In this document: positions 11,280 to 24,539 of the stretch, piece by piece
Position numbering within the stretch: the stretch's first letter is position 1
Layout of the letters: each line of letters opens with the position of its first letter
Source of the DNA: Hofstenia miamia
Taxonomy: Eukaryota; Xenacoelomorpha; Acoela
DNA length: 64,000 bases
Assembly: GCA_004352715.1 (NCBI GenBank)
Contig: SCFE01000094.1
Coordinates: 1,206,256-1,270,255 of the forward strand
Direction: 5' to 3'
Made by a program: the position numbers and the translations under genes
The notes under the pieces: generated by a model
What the model was told of the DNA's origin: nothing
The model's input: only the letters and a program-made list of their open reading frames with translations
Databases searched by the model: none

Positions 11280-13655
11280 ACAAAAACATCTTCATCCTGT
11301 TTATCAGCTTTAAAAAATTTCTAAGTATCTTAACATTTTCCTTCTTATTATTAATTATTCATGGCATTGAAAAGAACCCTGGTCCTATTTTAGATTAAGA
11401 TACTTATTTCGAAAGATTGACTGCAAAAAATAGCACTATTAACTATGTGGATATACATTTTCAAAACCTGTCAAAGAAAAATTTTGTATTTAGGCAATTT
11501 ATGTCCAATTTTAAAAATTATGTTATTCTAGGAATCTCGGAAACCTGGTTGTCGAACAATGACTTTGATAATTGTTGGTCATTCAATAAATCCTTTTGTT
11601 TGTTTAGAAAAGATAGGCAAACTAACATTATTAATACCAAAAATTTTAAACCTAAATTACGCGAACATATAAAGTTTAGCGACGTATCTAAATTTGAAAG
11701 CTTATGGGTAGAAACATCAAATCCTTTAAAAAATGCTACATATAAAAAACAACTGATAAATGTTTCTTATTCTCCGCACAAAAAAATATTCGAATTGTTT
11801 CATTGAGCAATTGCAAAATGAATTGGTTCTAACTGTTTCTGAAAATAAAGACATTGTTTTAATGGGAGACTACAACATTAATTATTTGGACCAAAAAGAA
11901 CGTGATAAAATTGACATTTTACTAAATATGTTTAATCTGAATATGGTTAAAAAAATACGTCGTCAAGAGTCATTGCAATGAGTAGCACGCTTATTGATTA
12001 CTTCATAATGTCAGATAATGATTTTTCAAAACTTACATATTTTACTGCTGAATGTCCGTTCTCCGATCATTGCATTACTTCTATTAGCTTTATAAAAATG
12101 AAACCAGTAAATTCATGATGTTGAAAAACTAAAATTATCGCTGACTCCAGAAAATTGGCATGAAGTGCATTATGCGCAAGATACTAATTCTATGATGGAA
12201 AATTTTATTTCAATCTTTGAAAAACACCTTAATATTTTCTGTCCAGAAAACAAGATCTTACTTAACAAAATTTTAAAATTTTTTCCTCTAAATATAACAA
12301 ATCTAAACCTTGCTTAACTGATTTATCCAAAAAATTTATTATTGAAAAGAACAACGCTTTTAACAATTTGCCATTGATAAAATCTAGCGAAAATTTCTTA
12401 GCTTATAAAAAAGCAAGACATTTTTCAAATATTGAAAATCGAAAATTGTTTTAATAAATATATTAAAAATGAATTCAAAATTTTACCAAACCAAAAGTCC
12501 AAATGGAAGCTCATTCATGAGATTGCTAACACTGCAAAATCTAAATCTAAAATTGGCGATCATCTTCTTGGACCGTTACTTTTTAACATATATGTAAACG
12601 ATATGCAGCAACATACGAATTGTCAATTGATTCAATACGCCGATGATACATGCATTTTAGTGGAAATGTATCCTTAAATCAAGCAATAAATAATGTAGAA
12701 CAAAATTGTGAAAAATTGAGTAAATATTTTAACATGCACAAATTAAACAACAATTGTGAAAAAACTGAATTTTGCATCTTGAATCCTCAGGGAAAAATTG
12801 TATTACTACCAAATTTTTCACTTACTTTTAATAACACCTCAATCTCCCCTAAAGAATTCTTGAAAGATCTAGGCATAACTATTGACTCAAAATGACATAC
12901 AAGCTGCAAGTAAAAGAAATTTTAAAGCGCATGGCAATGAGTATTAAAACAATATCACACTAGCTGAACATTTACCCTCTGCAATATGATTCAATTATTT
13001 CATGGTTTAGTCATGAGTCATCTAAAATTATACAAATACACGTTTTTCAAGTTTAAATGAATCATTAGTGAAAAAAACTTACAATACAATTTAAATGGGC
13101 ATTAAATGTTTGTCAGAAAAACTCCTCCAAAACAATAAATTACATTTTGTCATCCTTGCTGTTTCCAAATCAACTTTTATTTTTAATATTTTGATAAAGT
13201 TTTTTAAAATAACAAATCAATTACCTCCTTATAATGCAATATCATCTCCAAACTTTTGTCATAAGCGCAATATAAGAACTAATCATTATACTAGCATTAA
13301 ATTTCGTAAAAAAATCAAGCAACAGTCTTTTATAATGTTGCCATTTGCAATTGGAATCGATTAAAATGAAATTAAAATGATTAACTGTGCAATTAAGTTT
13401 AAAAGAAAAGCATTTGTGTTGAAGGAAAAATTCATTTTGGGTAAGTAATGGTTAGGATTCAAATTTTACAAAAAAGATTATACAATAACGCGCAATTAAT
13501 TTCCATAGCCTGAACAGTACAGATTTTGTAGTCTTGTTATTTTTTTGTAAATATTATAGTTATTTGTTATCATTCTTAACGCTATTCAGGTAATAACCAG
13601 TCTTGTAATTGAAAATATTATCTGAATAAAGTATATCTTATCTTATCTTAACATT
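11280..13655 (+). pseudogene. CR1/L2-type LINE, internally deleted (LINE B)
   Basis: Order of landmarks: a hydrophobic stretch ending GIEKNPGP (11363-11386), then an apurinic-type endonuclease with ILGISETWLS (about 11525-11555), a YRKDR-like FRKDRQT, VLMGDYNINYLD (about 11855-11893) and STLIDYFIMSDN (about 11983-12018). The reverse transcriptase follows with LGPLLFNIYVNDM (about 12567-12607) and catalytic QYADDTCIL (about 12630-12658). Between KSKIGDH and LGPLLF the fingers and palm blocks of the reverse transcriptase are absent, so an internal deletion has fused the endonuclease-linker region to the YADD block. Frames are also shifted at about 11800 and 12660. The 3' end has AATAAA at 13625-13630 followed by a short (TATCT)n tail to about 13650. 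The copy is non-functional. Confidence 0.8.
11291..11395 (+). other. 2A-like peptide motif at the 5' side of LINE B
   Basis: One frame reads a Leu/Ile/Phe-rich segment (FSFLLLIIHGIEKNPGP) followed by three codons and a stop. The ending E-x-N-P-G-P matches 2A-like ribosome-skipping sequences, canonical D-x-E-x-N-P-G-P. The first Asp is Gly here. Such motifs are known before the endonuclease in some animal non-LTR retrotransposons. A stop at 11396 now separates it from the endonuclease frame. Confidence 0.6.
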
Positions 13656-14640
13656 ACTTCAATTCAAGATTTGTAATATGTCCCATTAAAACTATAGTTT
13701 ACGCTGGGTTACTCTAGGTCTGCGGGAGGCCTTTGGAAGAACCAACCTATAATCGTTGTGGAAAACCGCATCGTATCGTAGGCATCATGCATTTTTTTAT
13801 TATTTCCAATCTGTTTTATCGTGTACTTGGCGTGAATCCTACGTAATTCAATTCTACGCTTTGTCATCTAATCAACTCTGATTGCAAATATCCATGGAGT
13901 ATTATCAGATATGCTTGAAATATACAATAAAAGATAAACTAGTAACGAGAAAAAATAACTATTTAACTAAAAAACTCAGCTTATTCATAAACTATTTGCA
14001 ATTTATCAACTTAAACCACACACAATAATCTTGAATTTTAAACTTTTCACTATATCAATGATATTGACAAGATTGCCATATTTTCTGATAATGCTTTAAT
14101 GCAAGTTTTATTTATTATAAACTAATATTTGTTAATAGCCTTTCAGAAAATATTATTTAGCGAGAAGCCTATAGCAATGCCTATTTTATCCTGAGAATCA
14201 AAAATTGAGACAAGACTTCATATTGTATGATATTCATAAATTCAAATTTTCCATCAGCTAAAACGTCAAAAAAATTAATGTGAACTTTTAAGGAGGTCAA
14301 GAGATCGTTTCTGTTAGTTTCATATGCTTAAGTGAATTTGAAAATACAGAGTATAGAATTACTTATTCTAGTGCAATGATTCTACAAGTATTTTTATTTA
14401 TCAAAATTAGGTCAGATGTCTTACCAAAGTACTTACAGATTTTACTAGGAGAAATGCTCATTTTGGTTGTTTTTTGATTATCTTATAGAAAAACGTTAAC
14501 CTTTTTTGTCTATAAATCAGGGAAGATTTCACTGGGAAATATAAGTGTATTCATCAATATGCAAGAAATACATGCCCAACAAAAAATATAAACATGTGAA
14601 ATATAATATGTAATACGTGCCAAAAACTGCTTTAGTTTAA
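13656..14640. other. AT-rich intergenic stretch, no gene seen
   Basis: No coding sequence recognised between the tails of LINE B (plus) and LINE C (minus), which point toward each other. Confidence 0.6.
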
Positions 14641-14649
14641 TATAATTTT

Positions 14650-17560
14650 AATAAATAAATAAATTAAGTAATTAATAAATGTATTTCTAAAGCACAAATG
14701 TACACATACGCAAGATTTATATATATTAACCCTGCTGAGTTTCGACTTGTAGTAAATTAACTACCAGTATAATGAAATGCACGCTCAAACAAACGTTGTT
14801 TTAACTTTCTTTTAAACAGGGTATGAGTCACCTCAAATCCTAAAATGGATGGTAAGGAATTCCAAAGTTTCGGCCCAAAAATAAAAAAGAAAGCATCTTC
14901 TGCAGTTGAATTTGATTTTGAGGAAACCATTATAAGCTGATCAGACGAACGTAAATCACGACTAGGTATGCATAATTGAAGCAATTCGGCTAGATATTTA
15001 GGTTCGTAGATGTAGATAATTCTATGGATAGTGCATATGATCTTATAATAAATTCTCTCTTTTATTGGTAAAATTTCTTACTTCTTCAGCAATCCTAGTG
15101 CAGAACACTTCCTAGGTTATCGGAAAATTACCCTTGCTGCAAAATTGAGTACGGACTGTAAGCGTTTCTATAAATTTGTACTACAACCAATTAAGAGGGC
15201 GTTTCCATGATCAAAACATGGCAATGCAATAGATTTTACTAGAGTAGCTGCTGATGCAACAGTTAAGGAATGCCGAATTCTCATAATATTACGCAGATAA
15301 TATAATTCAGTTACTTTAACTTTGTTCACATGTACATTCATTGTTGATTTGTATCAAAGAAGACCCCAAGGCTCTTAACTAAGGTTGATTCCTCTATCAA
15401 TACATCGCCAATGCGGACACATTTGCAGTACGTCTACTAGTTCCAACAACCAGAAGTTCTGTCTAGCATCATTAATCGTAAGCTGGTCTTGAACATCCAT
15501 GATTTTATCTCATCAATGCAGATTTCTAAGCGTGAAACTTGATCTTTGATCTTAATTCATAAAATCTATATAGAGTGAGGTGTCATCAGCATATAAATGG
15601 TATTCAATATTGTATAAACGCACCAGTTCACCAAGAGGCAAGGTAACTGTACTGAAAAGCAAGGGTCCCAAAATTGAGCCTTGTGATACTTCAGTATTTA
15701 AAGGAAAATCTCGTGATACAGAGGAGCCAATTTTTACTTTCTGCTTTCTCCCTGTGAAATAAACCAATTAAAAGCTGAGCCCGAAACGATAATGTAAACG
15801 TTGAATAAGAATGATTCAATGTATCAAAAGCGGCAGATAAGTCTAATAAAACTAATAAAACACACATTCCATTATCCATCGTCATGTCAAGAGATCATTC
15901 TTTACTCGAAGTAATGCTGATTCAGTTAAATAATACTTTGTATATGCTGATTGGATTTTTCTCTCAATGAGCATCTATCTAAATAATTATTCAATTGTGA
16001 AAGAACTACTCTTTCCAAAATTTTCGCCATGAGAGGAATATTCGAAACAGGTCTATAGTTGGAAAGTAGTTCTTTGTTGCAATTTGATTTCTTTAGAAGG
16101 GGACGAACTATGGCTTCTTTGCATAATTCCGATACAGTACTGCACATGAAAGAACGATTTATAAATATTTGCAAAAATTTCTGAAAGTAAAGGCAGTAGA
16201 AATACAACCAATTTTCTTGGAAAGGGATCTAAGTTAAAGGTCTTGATGGGGAAATTTTTGAGAAGATGAAAAATGTCTTCAGACGTAGTGAAGTTAATTT
16301 GTTGAAACACAGGAGCAATAGGAATTTGATAAAACTCTGTTACGATGTGACAGGCACCATCAGTACAAGCTGCAGTTAAATTTGACACCTTATCATGAAA
16401 AAATTCTGCAAATCTATTAGGAAGTTCACATTCATTTTCAGGATCAGGTAGTGATCTAATTCCAGTAAATTGACCCATCAATCTTTTACTCAATGAGAAA
16501 ATAAATTTAGAATTTCCAAAATTGATATATTTACCTTTAGCCTTCCTAAACTCATTTTCAAAAAACTTACAACTAATTCGATAAGCTTTTTTATCAAGTA
16601 AGCTGTTTGTTGATCTCCATGTTCTCTCTAACTTACGACAAGCCATTTTCAATTTAATCAGATATTCATTGAACCAGAGTACCAAGTAACGTTGAACGAT
16701 AGTTATCTTCTTCATTGGTGCATGCCTTTTAACTAGGAATTTAAATTTACAATCAAGTTCAATGCAGCATTCATTGATATCACCAACTTGTAGGGATGTG
16801 GGTATATATTTATAAAAATCTGTTAAAACTATTGAATGCGCTCAGGTAGAGGGTGAGACAAATTTAGTTCCCCTAAAACAGCAACATGGTCAGAGAGTAA
16901 AATGTCTGCTTTAATAGATTTAGGTTTAATTACGTTTTCAGTACTTCGTACAAAATAAGATCAATAGTTCTATTCCAACGCGTAGAAAATTCAACCAATT
17001 GTTTTAATCCAACTGAATCCAAAAATGAACCAAATTCTTCAAGTTCGGATGATGTTTTATTTACAAACATTTATGTTAAAATCACTAAAACTTAAGGAGT
17101 GGGGTCAGCAAGAACACTAGATGCAAATTCCATAAATTCATCAAAAATTGATTTCTCGAAATTTGATGCTTGGCTGAAAATCCAGGATATTAAAGTAAGA
17201 TGAAACGAACTTTTGCAGATTTATATTTCAATATACAATCAATAACCTCAAAAGATTTTGCACAATAATTTTTATAAGGACTTATAAAATGATTGAATTG
17301 TGATATATTATGGCAACGCCACCCCCAGGTCTACTTTTTCATGGAATACTAAATATATTATAGCCATGAGGACATATATCTGATTTGGTGACTGAATCAT
17401 CTTCACGTATCCATGTCTCAGTGAGAGCAAAACCGAAATATTTGAATCCAGCATTTAATCAAAAATTAATGATGCTTTAGAAACTGTACTCTGACAGTTT
17501 ACTACACCAAATATTTGATAGCGTATGTATGTAAATTTCAAATTATTTAAAATAGCTTAG
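14650..17560 (-). pseudogene. CR1/Jockey-like LINE pseudogene (LINE C)
   Basis: Minus-strand landmarks in order: endonuclease ALTETWIREDD (about 17400-17430) and RPGGGVAII (about 17305-17335); a long linker (RKLERTWRS onward, 16660 down to about 16210) preceding the polymerase; then IVRPLLKK and SNYRPVSNIPLMAKILERVV (about 16010-16115). Reverse-transcriptase motif A is LLDLSAAFDTLNHS (about 15820-15865), next [11 protein letters not shown] (about 15660-15695) and YADDTSLYI (about 15565-15600). The C-terminus has FIFGPKLWNSLPS (about 14845-14885) and the 3' end has a (TTTA)n-like tail near 14650-14670. Stops and frameshifts break every domain, so it is inactive. The catalytic YADD and motif A Asp are themselves intact, suggesting moderate age. 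Confidence 0.85.
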
Positions 17561-17842
17561 AAATCTGATTCGTCGCCAAATATCTGCTCACTATAAAAAA
17601 ATAATATATTTTCAGATAACTGAATTTTCTATCAGTACAGTGAATTGGTCAAAGAAACAATATGCACGAGGACTAATGAATTAACAAAGTCACTTTTTTG
17701 TTGATTTGAGTTTTTTGTGGAGTAACAGTAGCTAAGCTTGTAAAGCAATATTATACATGGGGGCTAGAGCCAAAAGGTTTCATTTCAGCTATAATATATC
17801 TTCTATTGCATTCATATTCACTATTGCATGCTTAATTAAAAT

Positions 17843-18700
17843 GTAAGCATTCCTAAATTTCATTGATTTACTAAGCATCAAGTTCAAACTTTTTGACTCT
17901 ATACCCTCGATGCAGAGTAGCGATGTACGTGCAATATTTTATATCGCACTTACCAGTCAAAACTAGTTTCTTACCCATTCCATCCGTAAGCATTCCTAAA
18001 TTTCATTGATTTACTAAGCATCAAGTTCAAACTTTTTGACTCTATACCCTCGATGCAGAGTAGCGATGTACGTGCAATATTTTATATCGCACTTACCAGT
18101 CAAAACTAGTTTCTTACCCATTCCATCCGTAAGCATTCCTAAATTTCATTGATTTACTAAGCATCAAGTTCAAACTTTTTGACTCTATACCCTCGATGCA
18201 GAGTAGCGATGTACGTGCAATATTTTATATCGCACTTACCAGTCAAAACTAGTTTCTTACCCATTCCATCCGTAAGCATTCCTAAATTTCATTGATTTAC
18301 TAAGCATCAAGTTCAAACTTTTTGACTCTATACCCTCGATGCAGAGTAGCGATGTACGTGCAATATTTTATATCGCACTTACCAGTCAAAACTAGTTTCT
18401 TACCCATTCCATCCGTAAGCATTCCTAAATTTCATTGATTTACTAAGCATCAAGTTCAAACTTTTTGACTCTATACCCTCGATGCAGAGTAGCGATGTAC
18501 GTGCAATATTTTATATCGCACTTACCAGTCAAAACTAGTTTCTTACCCATTCCATCCGTAAGCATTCCTAAATTTCATTGATTTACTAAGCATCAAGTTC
18601 AAACTTTTTGACTCTATACCCTCGATGCAGAGTAGCGATGTACGTGCAATATTTTATATCGCACTTACCAGTCAAAACTAGTTTCTTACCCATTCCATCC
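17843..18700. repeat. Six tandem copies of a 143-bp satellite unit
   Basis: Units start at 17843, 17986, 18129, 18272, 18415 and 18558, each exactly 143 bases, beginning GTAAGCATTCC and ending CCCATTCCATCC. By eye the copies are identical. The array ends sharply at 18701, where GTAAGC becomes GTACGG. No open frame or internal promoter is recognised. It begins about 280 bases past the LINE C fragment. Confidence 0.97.
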
Positions 18701-20888
18701 GTACGGGGAAATCAAATTTTCTTTCCTGCAATTAAGCTAATTGAAAAATTATTTTTTGATATCAATTCACAACCCTTTTATGTTAGCGCTTTTATCAATT
18801 TAGTTCTTTTAATTATCATAAAATAAACATATTGTGGAATTGAAAGCTCATACCAGATAATAATAATGCATACCAAGTCGTACCAACGAATCACTAATGC
18901 AGAGGCTAACAGGCTAGTCAGTGCTTTTCGAAACTGAATTGTGAATAAACATAGTTATTTATTGCAAACGTTCTGCTGTTAAAAGCATGTTATAAACAAT
19001 TGTAATATTGCATGAACTTAAAAATCAAATAATTGTGTTTTTTATTTAGTCAGTGCAACAGAAATGAGAAATGTGATGTGTTAAAAACTTGATTAAGTAT
19101 AGAAAAAGACATATTTGAAATTCTCCTTTCCTGACACTTGCAAGACGTTTGGCCGATATTGTATCAGTGTTTGAGATCCTCTAAGACTTAATCAAAACCT
19201 CATTCAAATTTTGATTTCTAAAAGGGATATGTTTATGGAGATTCTATTGCTAAATTTTATGAAAAGAGATTCATTGGTTAAAATAGTCAACATATTTTTG
19301 TAAAATAAACAGCAAAAATGAAAATCTATGTTTAAAAACTTTGTCTACAAATTTAGAAGAATTTTGTACTATATTTTTCTAAAAAATTGATTTAGTTAAA
19401 GGTTGTGGCATTTCAAAACTTTGAATATCATGTTATTCAAAGAAACTGTCCAATAAGTTGACTTAAAAGTATTTAAGATTGAGGAAAATAATATCACTTT
19501 TTAAATGCAAAAATTTATAGAATATATTATAAGTGCTTTTCTTCTCTACAAATTAGTCTTTTTTGCTCTTTCGACAATATGTTAAAGTATATTAAAAAAC
19601 GTAGCCATCAAAATTAATTGATTTAAGGAATAAGCTTTGTACAATGGATGTAATATAATGCACTAACCTAATTGAAAAAAATCAACTTACATTTTTTAAT
19701 CAACTGTTGACCTTTATGCTGTTAAAAAACATGCGTGGAGCCGGAATTTTCCACAATGGAGAAGAAATTGTAAATTAAAGAATAGAATTAGTATTGTTGA
19801 TTTCGATTGGTGGTAAAAATTGCTTGAAAGCGATGTAAGTGAACAGTGAGCTCTGGCGACTGTACTTAGCTATAATTAAGTAATTCAATGATAATGCTGG
19901 CTGATAACTCCAAGGTTACTTCATTCAATTTAATTTAATTCAAGTTGTCAATGCGCTAAGTTGAAAGTGTGAAATTGTACTTTGCACGCCATGACTCCAA
20001 ATTGACGCTTCATTATTTTTTATGACTGTTTGTTTGATTTCAGTCAGGAAAATGTCTCCTGAAAATGAAAAAAAATTCCAATAATCAGCTCATCATACAG
20101 CTAATCATGAATTTACATCATATATAACCTTTTACAACTAGGAGAAACAGCAAATATATTGCTTTTTGAATAATTAATCGCTTAGCCAACGTAGTAATAG
20201 AAAAATTTCTATCTAGACAGAAAATGAAGATAGTATATTTTGCATTTACTTTGCAAATCATCCAGCTTTGCTTAAATATTTTTTAGAAATCATTAATGAG
20301 ACAAATTTGATGTTTACCAAGGTAGCCTATGGAGTATAACTTAATCATTCCCTAAAGTTCCTAATCAAAATTAAGAGTTATACCAATTAATGTTTAAAAA
20401 TTTATTATAACTTAATAATATTGCACTTCTGGTTAAGAATCGCTGTTTTGAATGAGAGAAGCATAGAGCAGAGATAATTAAATAACAAATTTCCTCTATA
20501 AAAATACTTTAAAATTTTGCAACGATGATAAGTTGAAGCTTGTATTATTTTATGCGCAATTTGATTGTTTTTGGAAATTTCATTAAAATGTCTAAGTGTA
20601 GAAAAATTAATAAGGCTTTCTAAATATATTACCGCACACAGTTTTAGAACATAAGTGAAATAGACTACTTTTTTGTCCTATCATGTTTTACGATTTCAGA
20701 TATCTCTATTAGTTAGTAAGTTATACGTGTTTAAAAATATTTTAGTAAATGATCAGAAATTTTACGAAATTCGTATGAAATCTAGGGTTAACACTTTGTG
20801 AATAAAAAAATCTAAGTAATAGAGAAGTTGTTGTGCCAAAGGTAGAGGAGAGACGTAGTTAAGGCCGGATGGATATATAATGATAAAA
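18701..20888. other. AT-rich intergenic stretch, no gene seen
   Basis: No gene or repeat recognised. A (TA)n tract at the right end runs into a 1000-base gap. Confidence 0.6.
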
Positions 20889-20908
20889 TATATATATATA
20901 TATATATA

Positions 20909-21908
20909 NNNNNNNNNNNNNNNNNNNNNNNNNNNNNNNNNNNNNNNNNNNNNNNNNNNNNNNNNNNNNNNNNNNNNNNNNNNNNNNNNNNNNNNNNNNN
21001 NNNNNNNNNNNNNNNNNNNNNNNNNNNNNNNNNNNNNNNNNNNNNNNNNNNNNNNNNNNNNNNNNNNNNNNNNNNNNNNNNNNNNNNNNNNNNNNNNNNN
21101 NNNNNNNNNNNNNNNNNNNNNNNNNNNNNNNNNNNNNNNNNNNNNNNNNNNNNNNNNNNNNNNNNNNNNNNNNNNNNNNNNNNNNNNNNNNNNNNNNNNN
21201 NNNNNNNNNNNNNNNNNNNNNNNNNNNNNNNNNNNNNNNNNNNNNNNNNNNNNNNNNNNNNNNNNNNNNNNNNNNNNNNNNNNNNNNNNNNNNNNNNNNN
21301 NNNNNNNNNNNNNNNNNNNNNNNNNNNNNNNNNNNNNNNNNNNNNNNNNNNNNNNNNNNNNNNNNNNNNNNNNNNNNNNNNNNNNNNNNNNNNNNNNNNN
21401 NNNNNNNNNNNNNNNNNNNNNNNNNNNNNNNNNNNNNNNNNNNNNNNNNNNNNNNNNNNNNNNNNNNNNNNNNNNNNNNNNNNNNNNNNNNNNNNNNNNN
21501 NNNNNNNNNNNNNNNNNNNNNNNNNNNNNNNNNNNNNNNNNNNNNNNNNNNNNNNNNNNNNNNNNNNNNNNNNNNNNNNNNNNNNNNNNNNNNNNNNNNN
21601 NNNNNNNNNNNNNNNNNNNNNNNNNNNNNNNNNNNNNNNNNNNNNNNNNNNNNNNNNNNNNNNNNNNNNNNNNNNNNNNNNNNNNNNNNNNNNNNNNNNN
21701 NNNNNNNNNNNNNNNNNNNNNNNNNNNNNNNNNNNNNNNNNNNNNNNNNNNNNNNNNNNNNNNNNNNNNNNNNNNNNNNNNNNNNNNNNNNNNNNNNNNN
21801 NNNNNNNNNNNNNNNNNNNNNNNNNNNNNNNNNNNNNNNNNNNNNNNNNNNNNNNNNNNNNNNNNNNNNNNNNNNNNNNNNNNNNNNNNNNNNNNNNNNN
21901 NNNNNNNN
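20909..21908. other. Assembly gap (1000 N)
   Basis: Exactly 1000 N, probably a placeholder of unknown size, entered from a (TA)n tract. Confidence 1.
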
Positions 21909-23125
21909 TGTTAAAGAGAACATAATGCTACAGAACAAATAATCATAGGAAAGATATTTTCAAATATAAATTATGTGTGACTTACCACATACATAATATC
22001 AATGTTATTTACAGCCTACATTGATGAAATTATTCAAAAGAAGTTTTCTAACATGAAATTTCCCAGTATTCTTTATTATTTGTATTGGCATTGACTTCTA
22101 TAGAACTATAATTGAATTTACACGAACCCGCTGAAACTGACCAGGTTTCACTGAAACACCCTGTATATTATGTAGGTGTGCGTAGATATACTTAGAACTA
22201 AATATGTTAAGAAATTTGCAATGCTTAGGACTATATTTGCGTTTGAATAAAATAGTTTTATTTAAACGTTTTTTAAAGAAAAATATTTATATTTTGTTCC
22301 AAATTGCTAAACTAGCAACACAACCAATATATTTTTCAGCATACACAGTAAAGAAAATTTTCCGTCAGCTTGTTTTGTAAATTTTGAATATGAATCATTC
22401 ATAGATCTTAAAATATACAATAAGTGCTTGTGAAAAACCTCGCCTCTTTTCATTAAATTTATATTGTTATCAGCAATATATGCTTTTTAGTTTTGAAAAA
22501 ATGGAAACAAATATAAAATATGAAATGAACGCATTTTAGTGAGTTTCATGATACAGCATGCAAGCTGTGAAACACTTGCGAATTAAGAGTGAAATGTACT
22601 TTTGCACTTACGAAGTTGGGGAATCGAAAGCAAAATGTCAACAATGAATGAGGGCAAATGAAGCAAAATACATTTGGAAATATCTTACCTCCCTATTGAA
22701 AACCATTAACTTTTAGAAATTTGAAATATAAACCAATAAACATTTCCATTTATAAAGAGAACATAAATGTTTCTGTCATTGTTTATAATTTCTGCTATTA
22801 TTTTGCTCAACAGAAATCGAAAATGCCAACATAAGAATTGGGAGGGACACGATCCGTTGACGTAGATTTTTCAAGGTCACATGGCTTGCATAAATCATCT
22901 ATTTTTGTCTTGTTATATACGAAAACGAAATATTTATAATATTTATAAAATGTCTATATTCCTTATTGTCACAGAAGTAAAATATTTCCAATTACTAAAA
23001 ACATTTTAAGTATAATTTAATTTGAAATGCCTAAAGTTTTCAACGGAAATGTTAACCAAATTTTAAATACAACAGCATTTTTTAGTAAAATAAGTAATTA
23101 TAGAGATAATTAAAATACTTAACAA
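21909..23125. other. AT-rich intergenic stretch; possible transposon terminus
   Basis: No gene recognised. At about 22142-22168 the sequence CAGGTTTCACTGAAACACCCTGTATA contains a short inverted repeat and ends like termini of arthropod DNA transposons. This identification is weak. Confidence 0.4.
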
Positions 23126-23147
23126 TATATATATATATATATATATA

Positions 23148-24147
23148 NNNNNNNNNNNNNNNNNNNNNNNNNNNNNNNNNNNNNNNNNNNNNNNNNNNNN
23201 NNNNNNNNNNNNNNNNNNNNNNNNNNNNNNNNNNNNNNNNNNNNNNNNNNNNNNNNNNNNNNNNNNNNNNNNNNNNNNNNNNNNNNNNNNNNNNNNNNNN
23301 NNNNNNNNNNNNNNNNNNNNNNNNNNNNNNNNNNNNNNNNNNNNNNNNNNNNNNNNNNNNNNNNNNNNNNNNNNNNNNNNNNNNNNNNNNNNNNNNNNNN
23401 NNNNNNNNNNNNNNNNNNNNNNNNNNNNNNNNNNNNNNNNNNNNNNNNNNNNNNNNNNNNNNNNNNNNNNNNNNNNNNNNNNNNNNNNNNNNNNNNNNNN
23501 NNNNNNNNNNNNNNNNNNNNNNNNNNNNNNNNNNNNNNNNNNNNNNNNNNNNNNNNNNNNNNNNNNNNNNNNNNNNNNNNNNNNNNNNNNNNNNNNNNNN
23601 NNNNNNNNNNNNNNNNNNNNNNNNNNNNNNNNNNNNNNNNNNNNNNNNNNNNNNNNNNNNNNNNNNNNNNNNNNNNNNNNNNNNNNNNNNNNNNNNNNNN
23701 NNNNNNNNNNNNNNNNNNNNNNNNNNNNNNNNNNNNNNNNNNNNNNNNNNNNNNNNNNNNNNNNNNNNNNNNNNNNNNNNNNNNNNNNNNNNNNNNNNNN
23801 NNNNNNNNNNNNNNNNNNNNNNNNNNNNNNNNNNNNNNNNNNNNNNNNNNNNNNNNNNNNNNNNNNNNNNNNNNNNNNNNNNNNNNNNNNNNNNNNNNNN
23901 NNNNNNNNNNNNNNNNNNNNNNNNNNNNNNNNNNNNNNNNNNNNNNNNNNNNNNNNNNNNNNNNNNNNNNNNNNNNNNNNNNNNNNNNNNNNNNNNNNNN
24001 NNNNNNNNNNNNNNNNNNNNNNNNNNNNNNNNNNNNNNNNNNNNNNNNNNNNNNNNNNNNNNNNNNNNNNNNNNNNNNNNNNNNNNNNNNNNNNNNNNNN
24101 NNNNNNNNNNNNNNNNNNNNNNNNNNNNNNNNNNNNNNNNNNNNNNN
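23148..24147. other. Assembly gap (1000 N)
   Basis: Exactly 1000 N, flanked on both sides by (TA)n tracts. Confidence 1.
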
Positions 24148-24539
24148 ATATATATATATTAAGGATAATTGTGTAAAAAATAATTTTACAACAAACTAAA
24201 ATTATGAAAATATTAAAAAATAGATGAAGATGTAATGATATCAAATGCAAGAAATTTGGCTTTCAAAAAAAGAAAGGGCCCTAAGCCTTGGTGGCTCTTA
24301 TCCAATTTTGGCGACGTTGATTAGCTAAGCACTTTTGTAGGCACGCTAATGTTGACAGTTGAATCTGTAGTCCTGCTGTAACAGAAGAGCATCGTTTGTG
24401 TTTTGAGGCATATAAAAAATGGTTCATATTTCATTATGAAAGGCTTTTTTTCATTTAGCTTGTAATCGATTCAATGACAACGTGTAGCCATCATCGATGA
24501 AATTTTCGATTGCTGCTCATTGCATAACTTTAGAATTAA

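Noticed and set aside
17843-18700. CRISPR-like array
   Set aside because: The repeats are 143 bp head-to-tail with no variable spacers, in a eukaryotic genome; this is a satellite.
20859-24250. Long open frames across the two 1000-base gaps
   Set aside because: They consist of N and (TA)n translated as IYIYIY; no protein evidence.
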